DNA from: Macrosoma leucophasiata
Lineage: Eukaryota; Arthropoda; Insecta; Lepidoptera; Hedylidae
Assembly: GCA_036365455.1 (NCBI GenBank)
Contig: JAWQUS010000020.1
Location: forward strand, 1,833,001-1,897,000
DNA length: 64,000 nucleotides
Direction: 5' to 3'
Part shown: positions 55,401 to 59,696 of the stretch, piece by piece
Layout: every line of letters starts with the position of its first letter
Numbering within the stretch: the stretch's first letter is position 1
The notes under the pieces: model-generated
What the model saw: only the letters and a program-made list of their open reading frames with translations
The model's database searches: none
Told to the model about the DNA's origin: nothing
Translations under genes and position numbers: made by a program

Positions 55401-56758
55401 CACTTTATCCGTATAAATATCAACGCGTAATCTGTTGCGTTTCAAATAACCATTAGAAGACATTACGGTTCCTGAAAAAGAGCCGCAGGAATAGCGCTTC
55501 CTTTTCTTTAAAGAGCCATTCTCATTCAGTCTTCAAATCGCCATTCTTTCTTAACGATGCCTATTTGATCTACATGTAACAATATTTTGCGCTTGGTTTT
55601 ATTTGTTATATTTTTTTATCTTATTTCACGGTTTCACGGTATGCGTTCATTGAAATAAAACTTTTATTATGGATTTACAGCACGTCGATTAAACATGCTG
55701 AAATGATTGTATATTACAGTTAAATATAAGGTTTCGCTGAGGAGGATTGAAGTGATACATATTTTATATTACGTAATTACAAAACGTTACAGTACAGTTC
55801 CTGAAATTGAATTGCAGAAAAAGCATTTCTTTTTTTATTTAATCTCAGCTCAGCCTCAACAGGCAATTATAAACAAGTCGCCATTCTTTCTTAACAATTC
55901 TTCATAGTATCGACAAACAGCTATTGCATTTGGATTTATTTGGTGCGTTTTCTTATCTTACGGAGGTTTTCGCCCCTAATAGATTTTACAGAAAAATAAT
56001 ACCTCTGTTTAGTCGTGCTAATAAAAGTAAGGAAAAGGTTATTCGGAGAGAAAAAATAAATAAGAAAATTAAACAGCAAATTGTAGATAATTTCACATCA
56101 AGGACCGCAATGAATTTATTTACATACACAAAGTACTCACACAGAAGATTGTAAACTGTGCAAATATTATACGAACGAAAACTCAAGCAAAGCTTCTTTG
56201 TTAATTGAATAAAGAATTTGACTATCTTATTTTCAGTATACTTGAAAGCACATGAAGTATTTAAATTATGATATCAAAAGAAAACAACGCAAATTGAATT
56301 TGATTGAAGCCCTGAAAGTAGCAAAGTGGAAACGTAATTTATAGCAAATTTTAAAAACTAAAGGTCTTATAATATAAATATGTTGCAAGTAGACCTCTTT
56401 ACTTAAAAAATACAGATCAAACCTCTTAAATCGAAACACAATGAAATGAAGTGGTAGGTATATCAGGATATGCATTACTTACAACCCCGAACTCCGTAAC
56501 TGGAATCAGTAAATTCTTTGCAGCTAACGCATTATAATTTCAGGTGTCTTCCTCTTCTGTTGGGCGCCGTTCTTCACCTGCTCGGTGCTGGACGCCATCA
56601 GCACGAAGTTCGGCTGGAGCTACTCCCCTGGAGTCACCGTCTTCATCCTCACTACCTGGCTGGGCTACATCAACTCTTTCCTCAACCCAGTCATCTACAC
56701 CATCTTCAACCCCGAATTCAGAAAAGCTTTCCGGAAGATCTTACATTGTGGCTCGTAG
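13164..56758 (+). CDS. Dop2R: D2-like dopamine receptor, whole gene (8 joined coding exons)
   Basis: Joining 13164-13496, 35041-35150, 39940-40192, 42896-43086, 47314-47409, 49168-49341, 53445-53572 and 56544-56758 gives 499 codons plus stop with all phases matching (0, 2, 0, 2, 2, 2, 1). The product is a class A amine GPCR of the plasma membrane. Seen: N68 (1.50), D96 (2.50), D130 (3.32, amine contact), D147-R148-Y149, W175 (4.50), S211/S212/S215 (5.42/5.43/5.46, catechol contacts), P219, CWAPFF with W435 (6.48), NPVIY at 476-480, a third cytoplasmic loop of about 180 residues and a very short tail ending in HCGS. Long loop 3 plus short tail is the D2-like plan, which in the family couples to Gi/o and lowers cAMP. 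Several stretches closely resemble what I recall of the fly D2-like receptor, such as the TM2 and TM4 regions. Another Gi-coupled amine receptor is much less likely. Introns are 1.8-21.5 kb. Confidence 0.93.
14575..14765 (+). mobile_element. Foldback family C, one arm
   Basis: TACGTATAGAATGGACACTT, CGACGTCCCGCCCGATTTCC, CTACGTGCTACGCACACA and CGTTTGTATGGAA match the left arm of the full element at 62717-63437. It abuts the reverse-transcriptase remnant. Confidence 0.6.
14788..16500 (+). mobile_element. Broken non-LTR retrotransposon with reverse transcriptase (RTE-like)
   Basis: The 15129-16049 frame (306 codons) holds reverse-transcriptase motifs: [11 protein letters not shown] (palm motif A), [18 protein letters not shown] (motif B) and [10 protein letters not shown] (catalytic YADD). 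An upstream frame (14788-15045) reads [20 protein letters not shown], the linker before RT. A downstream frame (16133-16495) continues with [12 protein letters not shown] and [14 protein letters not shown], the C-terminal block. These three lie in different frames and there is a stop at 15043-15045, so the ORF is dead. The N-terminal endonuclease is missing. It sits sense to the gene inside Dop2R intron 1. RTE/BovB-type is the likely clade from the C-terminal block. Confidence 0.85.
16640..16850 (+). mobile_element. MITE-like repeat, related to 36180-36410
   Basis: CCCCATTGGAATGGTTTGACCGCC, GTTGACTGACTGACAATAG and GTGGGGTCGTCATGTCCCGA are shared with 36180-36410 and 49430-49570. The ends are only partly inverted here. 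Confidence 0.45.
16965..17386. mobile_element. Family A: minus stub, then near-full plus copy
   Basis: 16965-17035 is a minus 3' stub (T-run, ATGTAGTGGAAGTGG). 17097-17386 is one of the cleanest + copies, from TTACTGGTGGTAGAGCTCCA to an A-run of 12. It gives a length of about 290 bp for the family. Confidence 0.75.
17920..18258 (+). other. Possible retrocopy end with A18 tail
   Basis: A frame at 17924-18145 contains [20 protein letters not shown] and ends TAA-less at TAA/TAATG, followed by about 90 nt and then a run of about 18 A. I do not recognise the protein. It may be the end of a LINE or a processed copy of a host mRNA. Confidence 0.25.
18355..18612 (+). mobile_element. Family A copy (+) with GTT microsatellite
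   Basis: The middle and 3' parts of family A, with an inserted GTTGTTGTT run at 18410-18425 between the CAGCACT and TTCCGGTCAGG blocks. It ends in an A-run. Confidence 0.7.
19184..19421 (+). mobile_element. Family A copy (+), internally deleted
   Basis: The head is present from TTGGTAGAGCTCCAGTGACGG; the stretch between GGCCTCAAGAGTGG and TATAGGTTGCGGTCATCA is shortened. It ends in an A-run. Confidence 0.7.
20690..20800 (-). mobile_element. Family A fragment (-)
   Basis: It contains complements of the CTGCATTTTGA and AGTGGTAACGCATCT blocks (AGATGCGTTACCACTCCTCA here). Both ends are lost. Confidence 0.5.
20815..21320 (+). repeat. TGTC/GTCC microsatellite element
   Basis: TTTTTAGGGTTCCGTAGTAA and CAAGGAACCCTTAAATTTTC introduce about 200 bp of TGTC, TCTTG and GTCC units (20857-21060), followed by GACTTGAAATTTGGCACAAG and TTACGACGACAAAGCGGTAA. 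At 21190-21320 comes the GTGTGGGATATTGTTGAATA part. This layout is a widespread moth repeat. The long open frames over it on both strands are by-products of the 4-nt repeat, not genes. Confidence 0.7.
21686..22015 (-). mobile_element. LINE reverse-transcriptase C-terminal fragment
   Basis: The minus frame includes [17 protein letters not shown] and [20 protein letters not shown], resembling the 'LQKRAVR.I...' region after the RT palm in moth non-LTR elements. It has lost the catalytic part. The assignment is by resemblance only. Confidence 0.5.
22197..22493 (-). mobile_element. Family A copy (-), full length
   Basis: Complete from T-run/ATGTAATGGAAGTGGCAAAC to GAGCTCTACCACCAGTAAA. The head forms a small hairpin, GAGCTCCAGTGACGGAGCTC in the sense strand. 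Confidence 0.8.
22685..23040 (+). mobile_element. 5S rRNA-derived SINE, full copy
   Basis: 22720-22775 reads CTCGGTTAAGCACTACGGGC then GCGGTCGGGTAGTGTGATGG and GTGACCGCT. This resembles the internal-control part of 5S rRNA (GTTAAGC..CGGGCGCGG..AGTAC..GATGGGTGACCGC). A non-5S body follows, ending AGTGGGACGTATAATGGGTT and GCCATTATTAT. A second copy is at 40305-40645 and a tail fragment at 233-285. SINE3-type elements with 5S heads are known from fish and insects. Confidence 0.7.
23068..23386 (-). mobile_element. tRNA-headed SINE family B, full copy
   Basis: The minus strand begins CTCGGTAGCCTAGTGGTAGC (A box TAGCCTAGTGG) with B box GGGTTCGATTCCC, then a body with CCATTTTCTGGAAATTTCCC and GTAACCGGCGAATCGTGGG, ending AATTACAGGCGTGAAGTTACG. 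Other copies: 43357-43665, 60266-60573 and 63774-64000 (minus), plus partial ones at 7484, 35225 and 43675. Confidence 0.8.
24335..24590 (+). mobile_element. Family A copy (+), diverged
   Basis: GGTAGTGTTCAGCACTATCG, GGTGGCAACGCATATG and TCTATAGGCTGCAGCCATCA are recognisable, with many changes and an insertion near the end. Confidence 0.55.
25540..25925 (+). repeat. Unnamed repeat plus family A remnant
   Basis: 25575-25680 (TGGCGTATGACCG...CACACATACGAAGTTTTCGC) recurs at 42560-42640. 25775-25920 is a worn family A 3' part. Confidence 0.45.
26840..27410. mobile_element. Inverted-repeat (MITE-like) element
   Basis: The left end, GCGCGTCAGATTAAGATATG then GGAGATACCTC (about 26888-26920), is inverted at the right end as GGTATCTCCTACATCTTAAT then CTGACGCGC (27324-27352). 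Poly-G and CCCCTACTACT borders lie outside. A one-ended copy is at 4850-4975. The interior has no recognised coding sequence. Confidence 0.55.
27645..27782 (+). mobile_element. Family A 3' fragment (+)
   Basis: TCCATAGGCTGCAGTCATCA and CATCAATGTGAGCTGCATGC followed by an A-run. Confidence 0.6.
28506..28793 (+). repeat. Three ~100-bp tandem units, each with four perfect tiny hairpins
   Basis: Units: 28506-28605, 28606-28704 and 28705-28793. Units 2 and 3 contain CTGTTGT-AA-ACAACAG, GGC-ATAA-GCC, AAGAC-ATA-GTCTT and CTGAC-nnn-GTCAG; unit 1 has close variants (AAGAC-AAA-GTCTT, GGC-AAA-GCC). Arms are kept while loops vary. More small hairpins follow to about 29110. Function unknown; it matches no element I know. 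Confidence 0.8.
28794..33200. repeat. Block of degenerate tandem repeats and micro-hairpins
   Basis: No family A, SINE or LINE piece is visible here, in contrast with the rest of intron 1. Seen: micro-hairpins to about 29110 (for example GTAAAC-ATA-GTTTAC, CTGAC-ATA-GTCAG); repeats around 29341-29400 and 29521-29580 (TTTGCTAGGG-GCTCTGCCCATTATCGC with a third, worn relative near 30000); AACTGAATCGAACAGTT at 31880 and 32043; and a CTGCCTGTAGTGTAATGCTA-type array at 32650-33010. No open frame above 70 codons carries a recognisable product. It may be one old large element or an expanded satellite. Confidence 0.5.
33200..35035. other. End of intron 1: no gene seen; hairpin and GC-rich stretch
   Basis: 33200-34360 shows nothing specific. 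A 20-bp-arm hairpin lies at 34365-34406. 34430-34970 is GC-richer, with CGCCCTAGG, GATGGCCAAGCGATGG and similar; overlapping minus frames of 61-93 codons there have no recognised product and look like chance frames in GC-rich sequence. Confidence 0.4.
34365..34406. repeat. Near-perfect hairpin, 20-bp arms
   Basis: AGCGCTTTAATCCGCAACCA, then TT, then the reverse complement with one mismatch. It is about 630 bp before exon 2. Confidence 0.7.
35041..35150 (+). CDS. Dop2R: Dop2R coding exon 2: extracellular loop 1 and TM3
   Basis: Acceptor TTTCGCAG ends at 35040 and donor GTGAGA starts at 35151. The 110-nt exon enters in phase 0 and leaves in phase 2, encoding residues 112-147 and two bases of R148. 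It carries C123 (3.25, expected to pair with the loop-2 Cys C200), D130 (3.32, the acidic anchor for the dopamine amine) in the segment MDVTCSTSS, and the D-R of the DRY motif. The arginine codon is split by the intron. It is a small exon separated from exon 1 by about 21.5 kb. The overlapping + frame from 34979 is a chance frame through the splice site. Confidence 0.92.
35559..35585. repeat. Perfect 12-bp-arm palindrome
   Basis: GAGCGCCTTCTG, loop CCG, CAGAAGGCGCTC. GC-rich in an AT-rich intron. Possibly the head of a small foldback. Confidence 0.65.
36180..36412. mobile_element. MITE with ~65-bp inverted ends
   Basis: The left end GGCATGGGGACGACACGACC...GTGGAGGAGTATTCTTCCGC...TAGTGCAGT is inverted at the right end as ACTGCACTAGCGGAAGAATG...GGGTCGTCACGTCCCGATGCC. 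The interior carries no frame. Related pieces are at 16640-16850, 43145-43200 and 49430-49570. Confidence 0.65.
36644..36876. mobile_element. Hairpin insert with perfect 71-bp arms and 13-bp flanking repeat
   Basis: Arms 36695-36765 and 36793-36863 are exact reverse complements around a 27-nt loop. CATAATTGTTTAT occurs at 36644-36656 and again at 36864-36876, flanking the insert as a likely target-site duplication. A single-arm relative (GCGGATTTTCTCGCGTATAC, CCCGACGTTTCGGTCGC, CCGTGGTCACGGG) is at 44070-44170 and a short piece at 54486-54520. Confidence 0.8.
37695..37754. repeat. Hairpin, 28-bp arms
   Basis: TTTGTTCTCTAAATCTGAAT...ACTGA, loop TCTC, then the reverse complement with one mismatch. 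A second smaller hairpin (ATCGAATCGAA / TTCGATTCGAT) is at 37820-37866. Confidence 0.7.
38777..38850 (-). tRNA. tRNA-like sequence, copy 1
   Basis: 74 nt: acceptor GCTTCAG pairs with CTGAAGT (one G-U); D arm GCTC..GAGC with A box TAGCTCAATTGG; T stem GCGAG/CTCGC closed perfectly, loop TTCGAGC. The anticodon arm is irregular: either a 9-nt loop or a mismatched 5-bp stem, so no confident anticodon. No intron. The minus-strand 3' flank is T-rich, which would stop pol III. It is most likely a repeat-borne tRNA derivative. Confidence 0.5.
39086..39159 (-). tRNA. tRNA-like sequence, copy 2
   Basis: Same as 38777-38850 over the 74 nt as read by eye, in the second tandem unit. It carries the same irregular anticodon arm. 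Confidence 0.5.
39683..39898 (+). mobile_element. LINE 3' end with (TGATTC)n tail, copy 3
   Basis: CATTCTACTGATATACTTTT to GACGTGTCTTAAGAGGTGCC and CTGATTCTGATTC. Ends 41 nt before exon 3, close to its acceptor. Confidence 0.75.
39940..40192 (+). CDS. Dop2R: Dop2R coding exon 3: end of DRY, TM4, loop 2, TM5
   Basis: Acceptor CTTCCGCAG ends at 39939 and donor GTCAGT starts at 40193. The first base completes R148, then residues 149-232 follow and the exon ends in phase 0. Seen: Y149 of DRY, cytoplasmic loop 2 with [12 protein letters not shown]4 with W175, extracellular loop 2 with C200 and sequons at N190 and N203, and TM5 with the serine pattern S211-S212-x-x-S215 and P219. The two adjacent serines plus a third one turn on are the catecholamine hydroxyl contacts known for D2-like and related receptors. 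The match to the fly D2-like TM4 and loop 2 ([12 protein letters not shown]) is strong. Confidence 0.95.
40305..40645 (+). mobile_element. 5S rRNA-derived SINE, second copy
   Basis: It carries GTTAAGCGATACGGGCGCGG, GGATGACCGCTAG and the end AAAGGGTTGTCAGCCATTATT. A piece at 40486-40525 (ATTGAAATTTCTTAAGGTTC, TTTCAAGAGAG) is not in the first copy but resembles 38312-38345, so it may be an insert. It is 112 nt into intron 3. Confidence 0.65.
41118..41290 (+). mobile_element. tRNA-derived SINE (+), partial
   Basis: GACCCGGTTAGTGTAGTGGT (A box) and CACGGGTTCGATCTCCGCG (B box), body with AATATTTATTTCAG and ACAGGTTTATAGCTAGCAAC, then TGAGGCTGTGAG. It runs into TGTCTATAGGCTG, which is family A-like. 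Confidence 0.65.
41336..41621 (+). mobile_element. Family A copy (+), full length
   Basis: From TTACTGGTGGTAGAGCTCCA to CATTACATTAAAAAA. Confidence 0.75.
42068..42352 (+). mobile_element. Family A copy (+), full length
   Basis: From TCACTGGTGGTAGAACTCCA to CATTACAT plus an A-run. The sequence after it (42360-42480) resembles the LINE remnant at 60070-60190. Confidence 0.75.
42896..43086 (+). CDS. Dop2R: Dop2R coding exon 4: start of third cytoplasmic loop
   Basis: Acceptor CCACAG ends at 42895 and donor GTAAAA starts at 43087. The exon enters in phase 0 and leaves in phase 2. Residues 233-295 begin [14 protein letters not shown], a basic stretch right after TM5 as expected for the G-protein contact region. 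A Ser/Ala/Thr-rich stretch follows, then an acidic run DDDDE near the end. The donor is weaker than the others (AA|GTAAAA), so the 3' edge is slightly less certain. Unspliced reading stops at once because the intron starts TAA in frame. No domain other than loop 3 is expected here. Confidence 0.85.
43357..43770. mobile_element. Family B SINE (-) followed by a (+) fragment
   Basis: 43357-43665 is a near-full minus copy ending at the tRNA-like head (GGGAATCGAACCCAGGACC, CTACCACTACGC). 43675-43770 is a plus fragment of the same 3' half, so the two lie head to head. Confidence 0.7.
45542..46092 (-). mobile_element. Two minus family A copies, one with a 63-nt insert
   Basis: 45542-45713 is a 3' partial copy. 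45752-46092 is near full and is interrupted at 45794-45856 by a small foldback (see separate entry). Confidence 0.75.
45794..45856. mobile_element. 63-nt micro-foldback inside family A
   Basis: The uninterrupted family reads GCAGTTCACATTG; here GTTT (45790-45793) and GTTT (45857-45860) border 63 nt with inverted ATTCC-CCCGTTGTCCCCGT / ACGGGGACAATGGGAAT. GC-rich. The flanking GTTT is a possible 4-bp target duplication. Confidence 0.6.
46661..46724. repeat. Perfect hairpin, 30-bp arms, 4-nt loop
   Basis: GTACAAAAATATTTCTCATA...CATTGTGTAT, loop ATAC, then the exact reverse complement. About 590 bp before exon 5. Confidence 0.8.
47314..47409 (+). CDS. Dop2R: Dop2R coding exon 5: third-loop exon, frame-neutral
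   Basis: Acceptor TGTTCAG ends at 47313 and donor GTGAGT starts at 47410. The 96-nt exon enters and leaves in phase 2, so it can be included or skipped without breaking the frame. It encodes about 32 residues (296-327 plus part of 328), including [17 protein letters not shown] and a VVEET segment. Coding sense is supported by GC-rich third positions against an AT-rich background, and by exact phase fit on both sides. It has no recognisable motif and is assigned to the receptor by phase, strand, splice sites and position. Cassette use is inference; it could also be constitutive. Confidence 0.78.
47456..47717 (+). mobile_element. Short helitron-like or similar non-autonomous element
   Basis: Begins ATCTATACATATAAAATCTT and ends ACGAAGTTTGCCGGGTCAGC then TAGTA, a common ending of short moth elements. 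Starts 46 nt after exon 5. The minus frame over it has no known product. Confidence 0.5.
47752..48612. mobile_element. Family A minus copy, then plus copy split by a MITE
   Basis: 47752-48070 is minus. 48160-48182 and about 48420-48612 are the parts of a plus copy separated by the terminal-inverted-repeat element 48183-48408. Confidence 0.65.
48183..48408. mobile_element. MITE with ~25-bp terminal inverted repeats
   Basis: The left end TTATTACACGACACGG then CATTCAGGGT is inverted at the right end as ACCCTGAACACCGTGTCGTG then TAATA. The interior is GC-rich (GGGCGACCGGAGCGG, CCCGGCGCGAGGCC). It splits family A after GGTAGTG. The exact target duplication is unclear. Confidence 0.65.
49168..49341 (+). 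CDS. Dop2R: Dop2R coding exon 6: third-loop exon, Pro/Asp/Lys-rich
   Basis: Acceptor CTCTCTTAG ends at 49167 and donor GTAAGC starts at 49342. The exon is 174 nt and phase 2 on both sides. It completes L328 and encodes residues 329-385 plus two bases of K386. Seen: a methionine/proline start ([15 protein letters not shown]), [11 protein letters not shown], a proline run with serines (SPPPSPTH) that could be a phosphorylation or SH3-type docking site, and a very charged end ([15 protein letters not shown]). Codon use is GC-rich, unlike the flanking intron. Like exon 5 it is symmetric and could be spliced in or out. The role of the motifs is inference. Confidence 0.87.
49630..49915. mobile_element. 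Foldback family D copy
   Basis: AGGCTTTCCCCTCTCTCAAA...GTACAAGCCC, GTGCGTGAAATTGGTCATGT, GTGTGAGTTTCGTAGTAATA, then CTACTCCCCTCTGGTCCGCC GCGGCCGGTGG. Other copies: 58050-58335 (inverted) and the core of 62717-63437. Confidence 0.65.
50545..51110. mobile_element. Family A fragments around a family C arm
   Basis: 50545-50640 is a family A piece; 50643-50885 is a family C arm in minus sense (CCATACAAACGCTTATTCTG to GCGGGACGTCGAAATGTGCA and TACGTAGTATTATTACG); 50885-51105 is another family A piece. This looks like family C inserted in family A. Confidence 0.55.
52300..53085. mobile_element. Foldback element with tRNA-like sequences and nested inverted repeats
   Basis: The ends are inverted: TCGCATTAACACATGC at 52321-52336 and GCATGTGTTAATGCGA at 53056-53071. 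Inside: a truncated minus tRNA-like copy (52380-52435), an inverted pair 52473-52508/52515-52551, a perfect 47-bp-arm inverted pair 52547-52593/52611-52657 (17-nt loop), then a plus tRNA-like copy (52746-52819). It is related to 38740-39450. There is no coding sequence; it would be non-autonomous. Confidence 0.7.
52746..52819 (+). tRNA. tRNA-like sequence, copy 3
   Basis: GACTTCGGTAGCTCAATTGG (A box) through GCGAGTTCGAGTCTCGCC (B box and T arm) to TAAAGTC. Changes against copies 1 and 2 break the acceptor stem, so this one is unlikely to fold as a working tRNA. Confidence 0.4.
53445..53572 (+). CDS. Dop2R: Dop2R coding exon 7: end of third loop, start of TM6
   Basis: Acceptor CTCCACGCAG ends at 53444, with a pyrimidine-rich tract and a CTAAT branch-like motif upstream; donor GTAAGA starts at 53573. 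The first base completes K386, residues 387-428 follow, and the exon ends in phase 1. The exon encodes an arginine/alanine-rich stretch ([10 protein letters not shown]) and a basic segment [18 protein letters not shown], the conserved cytoplasmic start of TM6 in D2-like receptors (K-A-T-x-T-L-A-I-V-L-G). The 53220-53507 + frame is a different reading frame across the splice site and is not the gene. Confidence 0.88.
54200..55960 (+). repeat. Several related ~150-nt copies inside intron 7
   Basis: 54210-54370, 54780-54860 (weaker), 55450-55620 and 55795-55950 share AGAAACTCGCAGGAA-like, TTTCTTTTATTTAA, CTCAGC-TCAAC, CGCCATTCTTTCTTAACGAT, and TTGGTTTTATTTG. They are the same strand and unevenly spaced. 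No frame. Confidence 0.5.
54924..55097 (-). mobile_element. Family A copy (-), 3' half
   Basis: T-run, ATGTGATGAAGGTTGCAAAA, then complements of the CTGCAG and TTGAACTCTGG blocks. Confidence 0.65.
56544..56758 (+). CDS. Dop2R: Dop2R last coding exon: TM6, TM7 and tail
   Basis: Acceptor TAATTTCAG ends at 56543. Two bases complete G429 and residues 430-499 follow to TAG at 56756-56758. Seen: CWAPFF (W435 at 6.48, F438/F439), TCSVLDAI, loop-3 residues [10 protein letters not shown]7 with W467 and NPVIY (476-480), then [17 protein letters not shown]. The short amphipathic helix 8 and the near-terminal cysteine at 497 (a likely palmitoylation site in the family) are D2-like hallmarks. The two overlapping + frames from 56518 and 56544 are shadows in other frames. 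No AATAAA was noticed in the following 1.5 kb, so the 3' UTR end is not placed. Confidence 0.95.
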
Positions 56759-58045
56759 CAAAACGAGTTCTATCTGGTGTACAGTTAGGATAATGTGCAC
56801 TCAAGGAAAGCTGTGGTAAGCTGGACGTAATTGTAAATAGCAGGACGACGATAGTTCCTATAGGAAAATTACGGAATTTCTATAACTAAGCGTCATGTTT
56901 TTTGAAGGTCGAATTCTTTGTAATTGAATGTACAAAATATGCATTTAGGAAGCATAATTGGTAAAACGCTAAACTAACAAACAACGTCAAACTAATGAAA
57001 CCGAAAATGAATTGTAAGCAAATTTAAAAAATATTCGGGCTACCACATTATTAGAGCGTGATTGGCTATTACCGAACACATCGCTTGTCTTAATACTGAA
57101 TTTTGGATATAAACTTAATCGTGATTGTAAACTAAATTTTGAAATCATCTTAATTTTAAAATGTGTACCTACTAGGCATAAATAGGTTGCTTTATTATTG
57201 TTTGCTCTAAAATAGATTTCAACTACATTAATTACCTATCATAGTTTATTTTTCGTAATAACACAAAATATTTGAAAGATTTTTAAGAGAAATGGAAACA
57301 AAAGTTCGAGAGAAGGACTACTTCAAGTAGGGAAGAACCTACGACCTCCCAACAACCAGAACAACCACTTCACCTACTACTAAGGGACTTATAGAAGCTA
57401 CTAAGTCCCTCAGTAGTAGGTGAAGTGGCAGTCTTGGTTGTCCGGAGATCGCAGGTTCGAAACCTAGGTTAGGTTACTGTGAATTAATTTTACCCTTTGT
57501 CCTGACGACATTGTAATAATATCTTCTTTTAACTCCTTTTTTTTCTAATATCTTCATTGAAAATATTATTACATATATCCAGCTCCTTGCGTTGAATATT
57601 TATTACTGGTCTTATCTCACAAATTCAAATGTCAATTTATATTTCTATTGGGAAGAACATGCTTCGAGATGATGGATATTATTTTTGCAATAATGTTGAA
57701 TATTTAACAAGTTTCATTGGTACAAATGGTTTATAGGCACAAATATTGAAATACGTAATACTCAGTAATATCTCATATTTTCCATGTAAATTATTTAATA
57801 TTTAGGTGAGTTGGAACCAAAGCTCCCAATTTAATGTTTATAAGTACGAACTTGAATTACCTGTTATCAGAACCAGAGCGATCCCTGTGGGGATTTGCTG
57901 AAATACTGCCCAAACTAAAAAGACCTCTCGAGACCTTTACGACTTATGAGTTTAAAATGTGTTCATCGATATCTCCGTCAGTTATGAACCGATTTTACAA
58001 TTAATCTTTTTATTTGATTGTTAATTATTATTTTGGCTTTATATC
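56759..58045 (+). other. 3' flank of Dop2R, 3' UTR not delimited
   Basis: AT-rich sequence. No AATAAA or clear GT-rich downstream element was noticed up to about 58.3 kb, so the poly(A) site is not called. The tRNA-like inverted dimer lies at 57335-57468. Confidence 0.4.
57335..57468. repeat. Inverted dimer with tRNA-like arms
   Basis: The left arm (GGGAAGAACCTACGACCTCC, CACTTCACCTACTACTAAGG) and right arm (CCTCAGTAGTAGGTGAAGTGG, GATCGCAGGTTCGAAACC) are reverse complements with a few changes, around a spacer near 57391-57400. GCAGGTTCGAAACC is a good tRNA B box, so each arm may come from one tRNA-like unit. Confidence 0.6.
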
Positions 58046-58049
58046 ACGT

Positions 58050-58335
58050 GTGATCATAGAGCAACGCGGCCCACCGGTCGCGGCGGACTGGAGGGAAGTA
58101 GGCATAGCGTGTATTACCGATGGAAAACAGTTAGAAGATTTTTTGCGGGGGGAAATGCGTGCGTCAAAAATCGTCTATTACTACGAAACTCACACCTTGA
58201 CTTTAACAAAATACAGAAACAATTTCACGCACACATATAAACATCTAGGGGTCATGTATAGGCCCATTTGGGCTTGTACTTTGACAGAGGGGAAAGCCTA
58301 CAAATGGCTACTCCCCTTCGGTGTTGCTCTATGCG
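58050..58335. mobile_element. Foldback family D copy, inverted
   Basis: GAGCAACGCGGCCCACCGGTC, TCGTCTATTACTACGAAACT, CAATTTCACGCACACATATA and TTTGACAGAGGGGAAAGCCT are the complement of the order seen at 49630-49915. The 108-codon frame across it is part of the repeat. Confidence 0.65.
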
Positions 58336-59696
58336 TATGATGAAACAAAAATGTGTTTTTTTTAATCATTTCTATGTTAGTTCCTGTCGCTTTTCAGCAC
58401 TCATATGAGCAAAGTGATGGTTGTTTAAGTATAATATATCTATTATATCGAGTATAATAATATGGACCAGGGATGTTGCGTTAGAGATTGGTTTTTATAA
58501 ATATGAACCACCTGTCCTGCCAACTTTTTTTAATTCAATTACCTAGCGAACGTATAACTCATAGAGCGAGACTGCGGTTTCAAGTTAGTATCTGGATTTC
58601 AAGAATCCGGATTAGGATGGGCAACTAATTAATCGCAGACTGCAACCCTGCGGTTTGTACTATGAAATATGTATAAACAATCTAAAATGTGTTTCATTTT
58701 AAATCGTGATTCACTAACTCAGTTCAATCAGTTGTCATTTTTCTTATGGATCCTGCAGCACGCTGCTGTTTTGACATAACCCGAAAGTAAGCGTATTTTT
58801 AGTAAAACTGCAATGGGCTGCATAGTGCTCACTAAATTCATATCAATTAACATGCCACCTGTACACTGAAATTCTGAACAAGATCTGATGAAAATTGTAT
58901 GACAGTGTTAATGATATTTTTTTATTGATAACTAGCAACCCGCTCCGGCTTCGCGCGGATGCAATGTGTATTATCGATATCGTCCACGCGTAGCTCAACT
59001 TTTTACATGTTTGAAGTCAAGTTGCGTAGACTTTGCGCCAGTCTCAGCTCACGGCGATGACACAGACGAGAAAGAGAGTGAATTTCAATATTGACCTTAT
59101 GACAGTGAACTCGTTTAGTCTTCGTAGAGCGTCATCTCAGCTGGACACTGCCTACGTAAGCACTGATAGTTTCGTGGCGGTATTGGTCAAAACTTAATCA
59201 AAATCGTCGACAAACATCACATAGGTTATGTGCGACAGAGATAACGCTCTACAGAACCGATATTATCCGAAGTCTCTCTCCTACAGTCGATGTGCAATAT
59301 ATTATTATCCTGCGGCGTATGCGCTGTACGTAATAATGTATCCTAATTATAATTGCTTGTCAATAATGTATTTATACATGACTTTTAATGTAGGTAAATG
59401 ATTATTTTATAGAAAGTTGGTAAATTTCTTTAAAATAATTACACTTGTAAATATCTTCATGTACTTATATTGAGCATTCCCTTATGGTTGTGAATATATG
59501 ACTAAAAATATCTTTCATACGTATTAAAGTAGGTATCTTTATATTTATTTATTAAAAATCGACTGCATATAAGTGCTTACATTGTGTACCTACTATGTAC
59601 TATGTTATTTAATTTAAGTAATCTTCTCAAAATTTTGAAAGCACTTAGATATTAATAACATATCGGAAAGCCAACGCTTTTAGGCTTCAGGTATGA

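Larger units (their letters stand above)
53573..56543 (+). other. Dop2R intron 7
   Basis: Starts GTAAGA and ends AATTTCAG. Contains a moth repeat piece (53600-53650) and a family A minus copy (54924-55097). Three similar stretches containing CGCCATTCTTTCTTAACGAT lie at 54210-54360, 55470-55610 and 55790-55940, each with GCTTTC-TTTTATTTAAA before and TTTTATTTGGT after. The rest shows nothing specific. Confidence 0.85.

Noticed and set aside
56759..58300. Poly(A) signal for the receptor
   Set aside because: I found no AATAAA in this stretch; variants are too frequent in AT-rich DNA to call.
58014..58340. 108-codon frame
   Set aside because: Falls in foldback family D; the same sequence occurs inverted elsewhere without an intact frame.
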